Assembly (NCBI GenBank): GCA_003864455.1
Contig: BGZN01000011.1
Span: 1 to 43,563, forward strand
Reading direction: 5' to 3'
Length of the DNA stretch: 43,563 nt
Source: Candidatus Termititenax aidoneus
GTDB lineage: Bacteria; Margulisbacteria; Termititenacia; Termititenacales; Termititenacaceae
Below, piece by piece: positions 1 through 8,542 of this stretch (positions within the stretch are counted from its first letter, which is position 1; every line of letters begins with the position of its first letter). The notes under the pieces are model-generated. The model had not been told where the DNA came from, made no database searches, and saw only the letters and a list, made by a program, of their open reading frames with translations. Made by a program: the position numbers and the translations under genes.

Positions 1-227
1 CGGTGGACGGCGATTTGCAAGATGACACGAGAGAGGATATTCAATATTTGCGTGTGAAGCTGGCCTATCAAGCTGGACGAGAAAAAAATAATGGACCGCT
101 GAAAGCACTACAGAAAAGATTGGATACAGAAATCCAGAAAATTAATACTAAACCCGAGTGGGAAAAATTTGCTAAATTGATGGAGACAATCGTGGCATAT
201 CATAAATTTTATGGAGGTAAAGACTAA
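1..227 (+). CDS. csm2: Csm2, type III-A effector small subunit (5' end outside window)
   Basis: This is the C-terminal part of the small helical subunit of the Csm complex, which packs along the crRNA-target duplex beside the Csm3 backbone. The frame is open to the left edge. Csm2 proteins usually have about 120-150 residues and only about 74 are visible, so the GTG at base 3 is probably internal. Visible family features are a basic helix (AYQAGREKNNGPLK) and the typical tail ETIVAYHKFYGG. The stop overlaps the csm3 start by one base. A csm1/cas10 gene is expected just upstream but cannot be seen. Confidence 0.85.
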   Translation, partial: VDGDLQDDTREDIQYLRVKLAYQAGREKNNGPLKALQKRLDTEIQKINTKPEWEKFAKLMETIVAYHKFYGGKD

Positions 228-955
228 TGGCAACACAAAGAAAGATATTGGATAAAATAAAAATCACCGGAAAATTGACGTTGGTAACAGGTTTGCACAT
301 CGGTTCCAGCAAAGATTTTGCGCCGATCGGCGCTGTGGACAGCGTAGTGGTACGCGATCCGCTGACTCGCCGGCCGATAATCCCGGGCAGCAGTCTCAAA
401 GGCAAGTTGCGCACTTTGTTGGTTAAAGCTTTTGATGCCGACAAACTAGATAATGCTGATTTGAATAAAATCGATACAGACCCTAATCAAGTTAAGCGTT
501 TGTTTGGCGCGTCCGCCCCAGAGATAGTTGGTTCTCGTCTGCAGTTTTGTGATTTGTTTGTTGATAAGTGCAGTGTGGAAAAACTAAGAGATAAAACGGA
601 TTTGTATTTAACTGAAATTAAGTTTGAAAATACGATTAATAGGACAGATTCTGTAGCTAATCCGCGCCAATTAGAGCGCGTGCCGGCCGGTGCGAGTTTT
701 GATTTTTACCTGGTTTATAATGTGGAAATTAAGGAAGAAATAGAGGAGGATTTTGCTAATTTAGCCATAGCATTAAAATTTCTCCATTTGGATTATCTGG
801 GCGGCAGCGGCACGCGCGGCTACGGCAAGGTCAAAATCGCAGAATTAAAAGTCGAACCGCAAAAACTTAACGGCCAGACCATAATTGATGATACTCTGCG
901 AAAGACTTTACAGGAAAAATTGGCGGAAAGCGAAAAATATGCTTTGTCTCTATAA
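227..955 (+). CDS. csm3: Csm3, backbone RAMP and target-RNA nuclease of the Csm complex
   Basis: A 242-residue RAMP protein that forms the repeated backbone of the type III-A complex and cuts bound target RNA every six bases. The N-terminal segment (GLHIGSSKDF, then IGAVDS) aligns with characterised Csm3 proteins. Asp38 matches the catalytic aspartate (D33 in the Streptococcus thermophilus protein), so slicing should be intact. The glycine-rich RAMP motif IIPGSSLKGKLRTLL follows at about residues 51-65, and a second loop LGGSGTRGYGKV lies near residue 190. GGAGGT at 213-218 is well placed for the ATG. The gene overlaps csm2 by one base and csm4 by 17, as in a compact operon. Confidence 0.97.
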   Translation: MATQRKILDKIKITGKLTLVTGLHIGSSKDFAPIGAVDSVVVRDPLTRRPIIPGSSLKGKLRTLLVKAFDADKLDNADLNKIDTDPNQVKRLFGASAPEIVGSRLQFCDLFVDKCSVEKLRDKTDLYLTEIKFENTINRTDSVANPRQLERVPAGASFDFYLVYNVEIKEEIEEDFANLAIALKFLHLDYLGGSGTRGYGKVKIAELKVEPQKLNGQTIIDDTLRKTLQEKLAESEKYALSL

Positions 956-1931
956 ACTAAGATTTACCGCGACCGTCCATTTTGGCGCGGAGCGTCCGGG
1001 TATCGGCTTGGAAAAGAGCCAGCCGCACTGCTATGCGGACACTTTTTTTAGCGCACTCTGCCAGGAAATATTGGCGCTGCATGACGAGCCTAGACTGCGG
1101 GAGTTTATACAGACGGTACAGGCCGGAAAATTTTTGTTTTCGGATTTATTGCCATATGTCGGCGACGAACTGTATGTGCCCAAGCCAGTGCACAGACTGG
1201 CGCGGGAAGATAACGACGAAATGGAAGTCCCAAACGGCGGTAAAAAGAAAATGAAAAAAATAAAGTTTATTCCTGTAACAGAGCTGGCTGAATATCTGTG
1301 TTCCGGGCAGGCAGAGGTGCAAGAGTTTGCGGTAGAAATCATGTATGACAAGACACAAATTTTGCGCCAGCCGGAAACGAAGCCGGACGGTATTAAACAT
1401 ACCGAACTTTTTTCGGTCAGCGTGCATCGTTTTAAAGAAAATTGCGGTTTGTATTTTATTGTTGAACTACCCGAGGAACAAAAAGCTTGGTTTGACAATC
1501 TCTTAAAGTCGCTGGGGTTGACCGGTATCGGCGGAGAAGTTAGTTCTGGTTATGGCAAGTTTGAGTTTGCAGCGGGACAAAGTTTAACGCCCGCTATTGG
1601 TTCGCCGGCAGAAAAAGAGCTGCTGGTTCGTCTAACGAATGACATCGCAGCGAGATACATGACACTCTCTTGCTTTTTTCCAAAAGACGCGGCGGAGATC
1701 GCTGTTTTACAAGGCAAAGAGAGCCGCTATGTGCTAATACCGCGCGGCGGTTTTGTCAGTTCGCCAGCCTATGCGGATACCCCGACCAAGAAAAAACCGA
1801 TAGTCATGGTTAAGGCTGGTTCTTGTTTGGCCGGAAAAGTGGAGGGCGGCATTGTCGATGTCTCTGATCGCGGCACTCATCCTGTCTGGCGTTACGGCAA
1901 ACCGCTGTTGCTGGCGTTGGGAGATAAATAA
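939..1931 (+). CDS. csm4: Csm4, RAMP subunit that caps the crRNA 5' tag and binds Cas10
   Basis: This RAMP subunit holds the 5' tag end of the crRNA and joins Cas10 to the backbone. I place the start at the ATG at 939 (330 residues, MLCLYKLRFTATVHFG), not at 885. That start gives the normal Csm4 N-terminus and has GGAAAG just upstream. Typical features are YVPKPVHRL near residue 85, the glycine motif GIGGEVSSGYGKF near residue 200, and a C-terminal block with GGFVSSPAY, KAGSCLAGKV and HPVWRYG. It overlaps csm3 by 17 bases. Its stop shares one base with the csm5 start, so translation is probably coupled. Confidence 0.92.
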   Translation: MLCLYKLRFTATVHFGAERPGIGLEKSQPHCYADTFFSALCQEILALHDEPRLREFIQTVQAGKFLFSDLLPYVGDELYVPKPVHRLAREDNDEMEVPNGGKKKMKKIKFIPVTELAEYLCSGQAEVQEFAVEIMYDKTQILRQPETKPDGIKHTELFSVSVHRFKENCGLYFIVELPEEQKAWFDNLLKSLGLTGIGGEVSSGYGKFEFAAGQSLTPAIGSPAEKELLVRLTNDIAARYMTLSCFFPKDAAEIAVLQGKESRYVLIPRGGFVSSPAYADTPTKKKPIVMVKAGSCLAGKVEGGIVDVSDRGTHPVWRYGKPLLLALGDK

Positions 1932-2989
1932 TGAAGCGGCAAAATATTTATTCATACAAAATGGAATTATATATTTTGTCCCCGCTATTTATTGGTGATG
2001 GCGAAAGCATCAAAGAGATAAAATCAGAAGTTGAATTTAGAGAAAAAATTCTAAAAAAAGACAAACAAAGAATAGAGCAATGGATTAACTATTTTACAAA
2101 TTTTGCGGAGTTAAAAAGAAACGAAACGGATAAAGAAAAACAAAGCAGGAATCTCCACCAGAGATATGAGCGGCGTATACCCCAAGAAGCAAATCAACCG
2201 TCTTTGTCTGGATATTTACGATTTATCAAGGACTCTGAGTTTAAACCAAACCAGAAATCCGAATGTTTCATCCAAACTGCCGGACGTGGATATGTCCCTG
2301 GGTCCAGTATAAAAGGCGCTATCCGCACGGCTCTTGTTGCTGAGTTGATTCGGGAGAAAAAGTTGAATATGGAAGACGCCGAGACGGAGTTGAAAAAAGC
2401 CCTGAAGTATATTCAAGTAACAGATACCAATACTTGCCCGGAAACAAGCTTTGCATACTATGAAATAAAGCCGCAGAAAATTATTGATAATAAACAAGTG
2501 GGCTATTCTAGAGATTTTACTGTACGTAAAAAATTTCTAAAAGCTGGCGAAATATTGACTTTTGGGATAACTATTTCAGAACGTTCTGGCTATACATTGA
2601 AAAGAATTTTAGAGGTTTTAGATAAGCATTACGGACAGGTTTTGCAAGAAAATAAAACAGCGTTAGAAAATAAAGAAAATATTAAAACGCATGATTATAC
2701 AAAAAAACAAAAGCTGTACTTGACTAAAGACGGCATTACAAGGTTACCCAATATTAATATTGGGGGACAGTCGGGGTTTAATACCAAAATTGTTTTACGC
2801 GCCATGTCTCCTGATGAGCATAAATACATAGCTGCCAAGAAAATCATATTGGCGGGAAAATTTAAACGGCACGCTCATGATAGCGCGGCGCTTGCTCCTA
2901 GATATTTAAAATTTGCCGAGATTAACGAGCCTGAGTCTGGTTTAACACCTGGTTGGTGCAGGATTGTTGCAGTTGAGAAATTATGCTAA
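1931..2989 (+). CDS. csm5: Csm5, RAMP subunit at the crRNA 3' end
   Basis: A 352-residue RAMP subunit that caps the 3' end of the Csm backbone and is needed for crRNA maturation in known systems. The N-terminus has the beta strand and glycine turn LYILSPLFIGDGES. The central RAMP motif is GYVPGSSIKGAIRTAL near residue 120, which is diagnostic for Csm5. The region around residues 30-80 is highly charged and probably an extended helix. The gene starts on the last base of the csm4 stop and overlaps cas6 by seven bases. Confidence 0.93.
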   Translation: MKRQNIYSYKMELYILSPLFIGDGESIKEIKSEVEFREKILKKDKQRIEQWINYFTNFAELKRNETDKEKQSRNLHQRYERRIPQEANQPSLSGYLRFIKDSEFKPNQKSECFIQTAGRGYVPGSSIKGAIRTALVAELIREKKLNMEDAETELKKALKYIQVTDTNTCPETSFAYYEIKPQKIIDNKQVGYSRDFTVRKKFLKAGEILTFGITISERSGYTLKRILEVLDKHYGQVLQENKTALENKENIKTHDYTKKQKLYLTKDGITRLPNINIGGQSGFNTKIVLRAMSPDEHKYIAAKKIILAGKFKRHAHDSAALAPRYLKFAEINEPESGLTPGWCRIVAVEKLC

Positions 2990-3720
2990 CCTCCCTCGAT
3001 ATTGAATTGGAAGCACAAAATGGGATCAACCGTTACAGCGGTTCTTTGCTGCACGGCGTCTTGATGGAAAAGCTTGATGCGGATTATGCCGAAGCTCTGC
3101 ACCACAATGAGCTGCAGCCTTTTTCCCAGTTTTTGTTCCGTGATTATCAAAAAGACTGCTATGTCTGGCGCATCTCCACCTTGACGGCAGAAGCCAAGGA
3201 AAATATTATCCAGCGTTTACTGACGGACAACGCGGCGGAAATCGTTCTCAAGCACAATAATGCGCAAATAAAAATACTGAGCAAAAATTTAACCGATCCT
3301 GCAACGTATCAAACATTGGCGGATAACACTATGACCGGCGAGCTTCAACGCCGTTTGGTCTTGCGTTTTGTTACGCCGACGACTTTCAAGTCCGCCGGAG
3401 AATTTGTCTTATTTCCTGATGTGCGTTTGGTTTACTCCTCGCTGTGGCGTAAATGGAACGCCTTTGCTTCGGCTATTGCGTTGGACGACGCAGCCGCGCA
3501 GGAGCATCTTATCAAGCACACCAAGTTGTCCGCCTATCGATTGCGCACCACGCGCTATGAGCTGGAAGGCATTCGGGTTAATTCTTTTTGGGGAGAGGTT
3601 TGTTGGCATGTTAACGGGCCAGAGACCCTGGCAAGGCTTGGCAGCCTCTTGATTGCTTTTGCCAGCTATGCCGGAGTAGGCGCCAAGACCGCTCTGGGAA
3701 TGGGAGGGGTAAATGCTTGA
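2983..3720 (+). CDS. cas6: Cas6, CRISPR repeat endoribonuclease
   Basis: A 245-residue Cas6 that should cut the repeat RNA of the pre-crRNA transcript to free crRNAs for the Csm complex. The N-terminal segment GSLLHGVLMEKLD carries His24, a candidate general acid/base as in many Cas6 proteins. The C-terminus ends with the family's glycine-rich loop (GVGAKTALGMGGV). The two ferredoxin-like halves fit the usual length. It starts inside the end of csm5 and overlaps csm6 by eight bases. Its presence implies an array elsewhere in the genome, because none is in the window. Confidence 0.9.
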   Translation: MLTSLDIELEAQNGINRYSGSLLHGVLMEKLDADYAEALHHNELQPFSQFLFRDYQKDCYVWRISTLTAEAKENIIQRLLTDNAAEIVLKHNNAQIKILSKNLTDPATYQTLADNTMTGELQRRLVLRFVTPTTFKSAGEFVLFPDVRLVYSSLWRKWNAFASAIALDDAAAQEHLIKHTKLSAYRLRTTRYELEGIRVNSFWGEVCWHVNGPETLARLGSLLIAFASYAGVGAKTALGMGGVNA

Positions 3721-5023
3721 TCAGAAACAAATTTTAGTGTCGTTTTTTGGCAGCCACGACACATTGGAGAGCGAGAAACAAAAACTAAAAGGACCAATCG
3801 CGCAGTTGTGCGTCAGCCAACATTTGCCGAGGCTGGAAAAAATATTTATTTTTGTCTCAAAAGATAAGGATCCTGATCTGCCCAAATCCAAATTATTTTT
3901 TAAGCGTTATTGTGATGACGGCCTGGAGCAGTTGTATCAAAAATATGCCGACACGCAAACCATCGAATTTTCTATAGATAATCCAACTGACCAAAAAGAG
4001 ATTTCGGAATTGGTGGGACAATATGTTGCGGAATTTAATAAATACACGCAGTCCGGTTATGAGGTTTATGTCAATCTTTCATCCGGAACTCCGGCCATGA
4101 TTGCGGTTATGTCATTATTGATAGCAACGAAACGTTTAGCCGGCATCGGGATTTATTCGCCCAATCCAGAATTTGACACTGAAGTTAGAATCGACAGGCT
4201 GGATTATTATCATAAATCTTTTGACTATAAAATGCTGCATTTGTTTATTGATAAATATAATTATCAAGCCTTAAGCGAGTGCCTAAGGGACAAAACCTTG
4301 ATCGGCAATATTGTTACGAATAATTTTAAGAGCTTGGCAGAGTTTGCCAAAAACAGATTGCTTGGCAATTTTGAAAAAGCAGCGGAAATCTATCAGGGGA
4401 AAAACTGGGATCTCAGCTATGAAACTCCGCAGCAATTGGTCGGGCAGGCTTATGAGTATTTTTGGGTGGCAAAAATTGCCCAGAAAAACGGCGATAATTT
4501 TTCTGCGGTATTGAAGCTGAGTATAGCTCTGGAAAAGCTCGTGTATTTTATCAATAGAGAAATCTTAAAGCAAAAATACCCTGAAGCTATTTCTGTAGAA
4601 AAAAATGGAAGTTATGTTTTAAACTTGGCATGTGTAAAACAAAAGTTTCCCAAGTTTCTGAATGAATTAGAGAGTATATCGTATAATAACATTAATGTTC
4701 TCGATAAAAAACTGGATGCTTTTGTGTCGGAAAAACTTTTGATTTTTCTGACAACAAAAACTGCTTACTCAGAATATAAGGCGCTTGCTGACTATGCGAA
4801 AAAACTCGAATTGGGCGAGAAGAAAAGTTTACGCAATAAACGTAATAAGCTGGCTCATTATGTCGCAGAAGCGCGGCCAGTACCCGAAAAGTTTTTTGAA
4901 AATGCATCTGCGTTGCTACAAGAAACCGCGGATAAATTTGGTTCGCAATTTCCGGAGGGATATTTTACCCAGGATGTTTATGAACAAATAAATGAAAATT
5001 TAAGAAAAGAAATCCTGTTTTAA
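3713..5023 (+). CDS. csm6: Csm6-type CARF-HEPN RNase, activated by cyclic oligoadenylate
   Basis: An ancillary RNase of 436 residues. The N-terminal CARF domain is recognisable from the nucleotide-binding loop VNLSSGTPAM (residues 120-129) after a strand-rich segment. The C-terminal half is helical and holds the HEPN active-site motif R377-NKLA-H382 (R-x4-H). In known systems Cas10 makes cyclic oligoadenylate on target binding, and this type of protein senses it and degrades RNA without specificity. GGGAGGGG at 3702-3709 precedes the start. It is the last gene of the operon, and only 18 bases separate it from the next gene. Csx1 is a related alternative name. Confidence 0.87.
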   Translation: MLDQKQILVSFFGSHDTLESEKQKLKGPIAQLCVSQHLPRLEKIFIFVSKDKDPDLPKSKLFFKRYCDDGLEQLYQKYADTQTIEFSIDNPTDQKEISELVGQYVAEFNKYTQSGYEVYVNLSSGTPAMIAVMSLLIATKRLAGIGIYSPNPEFDTEVRIDRLDYYHKSFDYKMLHLFIDKYNYQALSECLRDKTLIGNIVTNNFKSLAEFAKNRLLGNFEKAAEIYQGKNWDLSYETPQQLVGQAYEYFWVAKIAQKNGDNFSAVLKLSIALEKLVYFINREILKQKYPEAISVEKNGSYVLNLACVKQKFPKFLNELESISYNNINVLDKKLDAFVSEKLLIFLTTKTAYSEYKALADYAKKLELGEKKSLRNKRNKLAHYVAEARPVPEKFFENASALLQETADKFGSQFPEGYFTQDVYEQINENLRKEILF

Positions 5024-5025
5024 TT

Positions 5026-5034
5026 TGTTATACT
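5026..5034 (+). promoter_or_regulatory. Extended -10 promoter of the L,D-transpeptidase gene
   Basis: TGTTATACT is an extended -10 box lying at the end of csm6. It ends seven bases before the ATG at 5042, so transcription should begin at or next to the start codon. No convincing -35 box or ribosome site is present. Confidence 0.5.
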
Positions 5035-5041
5035 CTACCCC

Positions 5042-5527
5042 ATGCGTAAAATTCTAGTCCTACTTTTGTTGTGCGCCGTGGGGCTGGCTTTTGAGCTGGC
5101 CGACCTGTATTACCGGCAGAAATTTTCCGGTGATGTCGTAGTAATCCACAAGCAAAAAAAATATTTAACCCTGCATAAATCCGGCGCGGCTTACCGCTAT
5201 CCGATCGCCACTGGCCGGAATACCGGCGACAAACAGGCTGTCGGCGACAGACGCACACCAGAGGGAATTTTTCGGATTGTCTCAATCGAGCCGTCAGAAA
5301 CCTGGGCTTTTGATTTTGACGACGGGCTGGGGCCGATCACCGGCGCTTACGGACCCTGGTTCTTGCGTTTCAACGGCAAGTGGGACGGCATAGGCATACA
5401 CGGCACGCATGACGAGACGACTATCGGCCTGGACGACACGCACGGCTGCATTCGTCTGCGCAACGCTGATTTACGAGAATTAAAAGACCGCGTCACCCTC
5501 AATTATCCGGTGATTGTTTTGCCGTAA
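5042..5527 (+). CDS. L,D-transpeptidase (YkuD family)
   Basis: An envelope enzyme of 161 residues that would make 3-3 peptidoglycan cross-links or attach proteins to the wall. Residues 4-17 form a hydrophobic signal anchor. The YkuD domain follows directly, with His120 (GIGIHGTH) and the catalytic motif around Cys136 (THGCIRLRN). The usual serine before HGC is threonine here, a mild variation. The protein lacks LysM or other wall-binding domains, so it is a minimal form. The start is the ATG seven bases after the TATACT box. It stands alone between the CRISPR operon and the fumarase subunit gene. Confidence 0.9.
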   Translation: MRKILVLLLLCAVGLAFELADLYYRQKFSGDVVVIHKQKKYLTLHKSGAAYRYPIATGRNTGDKQAVGDRRTPEGIFRIVSIEPSETWAFDFDDGLGPITGAYGPWFLRFNGKWDGIGIHGTHDETTIGLDDTHGCIRLRNADLRELKDRVTLNYPVIVLP

Positions 5528-5551
5528 ATGCAGTTAAATTCGATTCTCATG

Positions 5552-5557
5552 TATAAT
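5552..5557 (+). promoter_or_regulatory. -10 box of the fumarase-beta/bioH/bioC operon
   Basis: A perfect TATAAT ends seven bases before the ATG at 5565. No ribosome site lies between them, so a leaderless mRNA is likely. Confidence 0.5.
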
Positions 5558-5564
5558 TCTGGGC

Positions 5565-6095
5565 ATGGCTTACAAAATAGATTTGCCTTTGGCCAAAGCA
5601 GATATTTTGCGGTTTAAATCCGGCGACGAACTTTTTTTAAACGGCGTTATTTACACCGCCCGTGATGCCGCGCATCAAAAAATCCACAAACTTTTGCAGG
5701 AAAATCAGCCGCTGCCTTTTCCGTTGGAAAATCAGGTGATTTACTACGCGGGGCCTGCGCCAGCGCCGGACGGCAAACCGATCGGCTCCATAGGCCCGAC
5801 GACCAGCGACCGTATGGACCCTTTCACGCCGGAATTACTGGAACGCGGCTTGGCCGCGGTTATCGGCAAAGGGCCGCGCGCGCCGGAAGTTCGGGCTGCT
5901 TTTCAGCAAAAACAAGCCCTGTATCTCGGCGCAATCGGCGGCGCTGGCGCTTTGCTGGCACGGTCAGTTATCGCCGCGGAAATAATTGCGTTTCCTGAGC
6001 TGGGCACGGAAGCCGTGCGCCGCCTGACCGTAAAAGATTTTCCGGCAACGGTTATTTACGACACGCGCGGCGGTGATCTTTACTCGCGTGCCTAA
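5565..6095 (+). CDS. Class I fumarate hydratase (or tartrate dehydratase) beta subunit
   Basis: This 176-residue protein is the C-terminal, beta-type half of the two-subunit [4Fe-4S] hydro-lyases that interconvert malate and fumarate (or dehydrate tartrate). The signature GPTTSDRMD is at residues 77-85, and the swivelling beta domain continues to FPELGTEAV. The alpha subunit, which carries the iron-sulphur cluster, is not in the window, so it must be encoded elsewhere. The gene overlaps bioH by 23 bases. The neighbour after bioH looks like a Re-citrate synthase, which supports a role in an anaerobic, partial TCA pathway. Sequence alone does not separate fumarase from tartrate dehydratase. Confidence 0.85.
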   Translation: MAYKIDLPLAKADILRFKSGDELFLNGVIYTARDAAHQKIHKLLQENQPLPFPLENQVIYYAGPAPAPDGKPIGSIGPTTSDRMDPFTPELLERGLAAVIGKGPRAPEVRAAFQQKQALYLGAIGGAGALLARSVIAAEIIAFPELGTEAVRRLTVKDFPATVIYDTRGGDLYSRA

Positions 6096-6771
6096 ACAAC
6101 CGCTGATTTTTATCCCCGGCTGGAATGTCCGCGCGGAATTTCTGCAGAATTTTGCGGAAAATTTTGCGGACTATGAACTGTATTATTTCACGCCGCCGCC
6201 GGTGACTAACGGCGACGCGTATCAACAGGCGGCCGGCGCTTTGCAGAAATTTATTGAGAAAAAAAAGATTACCGCGCCGGTTTTGCTCGGCTGGTCAATG
6301 GGCGGACAAATAGCGCTGCTTTACAGCGAAATATACACACCCGGCAATGCCGTTGTGCTGGTCAATTCCGCGGCGGTTTTTTCCAGAGACACTGAAGCGC
6401 AAAAAAGCTTTCACCTGGCCTGTCAAAGGAATTTTCACGGCGCGGCCAGGCATTTTTTGCGGCTGATGGAAAATTCTCCGGACGAAAACCTGCTGCTGCA
6501 AAAATATTTTATTGACGATAAGGCCAGCGCTTTGAATTATCTGCGCGCTTTGCAGGCCGCCGATTTGACCGCCGTTGTGCGGAACAGCCGTTATCCGCTG
6601 GGTATTTTGCATGCGTGTGCGGACAAAATAATTCCATTTACGGAAGCGGAGTATTTGCGAAATTTGCGGCCGGATGCGGCTTGGCAGAAAATTGCCGGCG
6701 CTAAACATTGTCCGTTCTTTTCGCATTGTGATAAAATAACCAACCTGCTGGATGAGGTGGCGCATGGTTAA
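6073..6771 (+). CDS. bioH: BioH-like alpha/beta hydrolase (pimeloyl-ACP methyl ester esterase)
   Basis: A cytosolic esterase of about 232 residues that would remove the methyl group from pimeloyl-ACP methyl ester before biotin ring assembly. The opening PLIFIPGWN, the nucleophile elbow GWSMGG (Ser75), Asp184 (HACADKIIPF) and His212 (AKHCPFFSH) form a full triad. The last motif resembles the BioH motif GHAPFISHP. The ATG at 6073 lies inside the fumarase gene; a GTG at 6088 is a possible alternative start. bioC lies two genes downstream, which supports the biotin assignment over a generic hydrolase. Confidence 0.75.
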   Translation: MIFTRVPKQPLIFIPGWNVRAEFLQNFAENFADYELYYFTPPPVTNGDAYQQAAGALQKFIEKKKITAPVLLGWSMGGQIALLYSEIYTPGNAVVLVNSAAVFSRDTEAQKSFHLACQRNFHGAARHFLRLMENSPDENLLLQKYFIDDKASALNYLRALQAADLTAVVRNSRYPLGILHACADKIIPFTEAEYLRNLRPDAAWQKIAGAKHCPFFSHCDKITNLLDEVAHG

Positions 6772-8542
6772 AAAAATAAAAATATACAAATTGAAAAATC
6801 CGGCTGAACCGAATCTGTACGAAAATTATTTTGACTACAGCAAAGTGCCGGTGATCGAGTTTGAGAAAAAAACTGTGCCGCAGTTGCGTCCGCAAGACAC
6901 CTGGATCACGGACACGACTTTTCGCGACGGCCAGCAGTCCCGTCCGCCCTATGATGTCGAGCAGATCGTGCAGCTTTTCAAATTTTTGCACAAATTAAGC
7001 GGACCCAACGGTGTGATCCGCCAGTCGGAATTTTTTCTCTATACGGACAAAGATAAAAAAGCCGTGGAAAAATGTTTAGAGTTAGATTATCAATTCCCGG
7101 AAATTACCGGCTGGATACGCGCGGTCAAAGACGATTTCAAATTGGTCAAGGCGATGGGTTTGAAAGAAACCGGTATTTTGACTTCGGCGTCGGATTATCA
7201 TATTTTTTTGAAACTGAAGAAAAACCGCCGGCAGGTGCTGGAGGATTACCTGGCGGTGGTGGACGCTGCGCTGGCAGAGGGCGTGCGGCCGCGCTGCCAT
7301 TTTGAGGATATTACCCGCGCGGATTTTAAAGGCTTTGTCCTGCCTTTTGCGCAGGCGCTCATGGAGCGCAGCCGGCAGGCCAAGATCCCTATAAAAATCC
7401 GCGCCTGCGACACGCTGGGTCTCGGCCTGCCGTATCCCAACGCGCCGCTGCCGCGTTCAGTGCCTAAAATTTTCCACGCTCTGCACGAGGAAGCCGGCGT
7501 GCCTTCGGAACTGCTGGAATGGCACGGCCATAATGATTTTCACAAAGTGCTCGTCAACGCGACGACAGCCTGGCTGTACGGCTGCGCGTCAGTCAACGGC
7601 ACTTTGCTGGGCTGGGGCGAGCGCACCGGTAACGCGCCGCTGGAGGCGCTGCTCATGGATTATATTTCCATGCACGGCGGCGACACCTGCGGCATAGACA
7701 CGACTATCATCACCGATGTGGCGCGCTATTATCATGACGATCTCGGCGATCCGATCTCGCCCAATCAGCCTTTTGTCGGGCGCGATTTCAACACGACGCG
7801 CGCCGGCATACACGCGGACGGCGCGATTAAAAACGAACGCATTTACAATATTTTTGACACCGGCAAACTGCTCAACCGCCCGATGTCCGTGGCGATTACC
7901 GATAAATCCGGCACGGCTGGCATCGCTTTTTGGATCAACGAACATTTTCGTCTGCCTGAGGAAAGAAAGATCGCCAAAGACGATCCGCGTCTGCAGCGCA
8001 TTTACAAATGGGTTATGGCGCAGTACGCCAAAGACCGCGTGTCCACGATTTCCGAAGCCGAGTTGATCGATCAGGCCAAAAAACACATGCCGAGCTTGTT
8101 CCATTCTGATCTGGAAGGCTTGAAGAAAAAAGGCCGCCGCCTGGCGATCTCTGTCATCAATAGTCTGGCGGACAAATACCGCGCGGAGTTGCTGACTCTC
8201 GACCCGGCGGTCATCGAGCCGATTTTGCAGGATTTCAGCGCCAATGAAGCGTTCATCAAATTGATTTATGTCGTCAATCCTCAGGGACACAAAATCACGC
8301 GCAATATCACGCAGCCGGAAGATGAAAATAAATACAGCGCGCTGGGCGGAGAATTTGCCGACCGCAATTGGTTCAAAGACGCCATCGCCACCAAAAAAGT
8401 TTTGGTTTCAGATTTTTATGTTTCCAAATATATCGGCGAGCTATGTGTTACAGTGTCCAAGCCGCTGCTCGGCAAAAACGGCGAGATCGTCGGTGTGCTG
8501 GGTATCGACATCAATTTCAACAATTTAATTAAATTAGACTAA
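6764..8542 (+). CDS. Re-citrate synthase/isopropylmalate-synthase-like enzyme fused to a C-terminal Cache domain
   Basis: The first 450 or so residues belong to the HMGL-like TIM-barrel acyltransferases: TTFRDGQQS at residues 51-59, the metal-binding HGHND at 254-258, and GERTGNAPLE. From memory the N-terminal part resembles the Re-citrate synthase group of clostridia more than LeuA, so acetyl-CoA plus oxaloacetate to citrate is the best guess. Residues of about 480-592 are different. They read as a PAS-like Cache sensor (IYVVNPQGH, DRNWFKDA, GEIVGVLGIDINF), with no membrane segment nearby. The start is the ATG at 6764 after GAGGTGG. It overlaps bioH by eight bases and bioC by one. Homocitrate synthase is an alternative function. 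Confidence 0.75.
   Translation: MVKKIKIYKLKNPAEPNLYENYFDYSKVPVIEFEKKTVPQLRPQDTWITDTTFRDGQQSRPPYDVEQIVQLFKFLHKLSGPNGVIRQSEFFLYTDKDKKAVEKCLELDYQFPEITGWIRAVKDDFKLVKAMGLKETGILTSASDYHIFLKLKKNRRQVLEDYLAVVDAALAEGVRPRCHFEDITRADFKGFVLPFAQALMERSRQAKIPIKIRACDTLGLGLPYPNAPLPRSVPKIFHALHEEAGVPSELLEWHGHNDFHKVLVNATTAWLYGCASVNGTLLGWGERTGNAPLEALLMDYISMHGGDTCGIDTTIITDVARYYHDDLGDPISPNQPFVGRDFNTTRAGIHADGAIKNERIYNIFDTGKLLNRPMSVAITDKSGTAGIAFWINEHFRLPEERKIAKDDPRLQRIYKWVMAQYAKDRVSTISEAELIDQAKKHMPSLFHSDLEGLKKKGRRLAISVINSLADKYRAELLTLDPAVIEPILQDFSANEAFIKLIYVVNPQGHKITRNITQPEDENKYSALGGEFADRNWFKDAIATKKVLVSDFYVSKYIGELCVTVSKPLLGKNGEIVGVLGIDINFNNLIKLD

Noticed and set aside
3-5. GTG at base 3 as the true csm2 start
   Set aside because: It would give a 74-residue protein, much shorter than the family, and there is no sequence to judge a ribosome site.
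7589-8290. Long minus-strand frames opposite the synthase, macB, smc and other genes
   Set aside because: They lie opposite genes with clear family motifs and lack ribosome sites and recognisable products.
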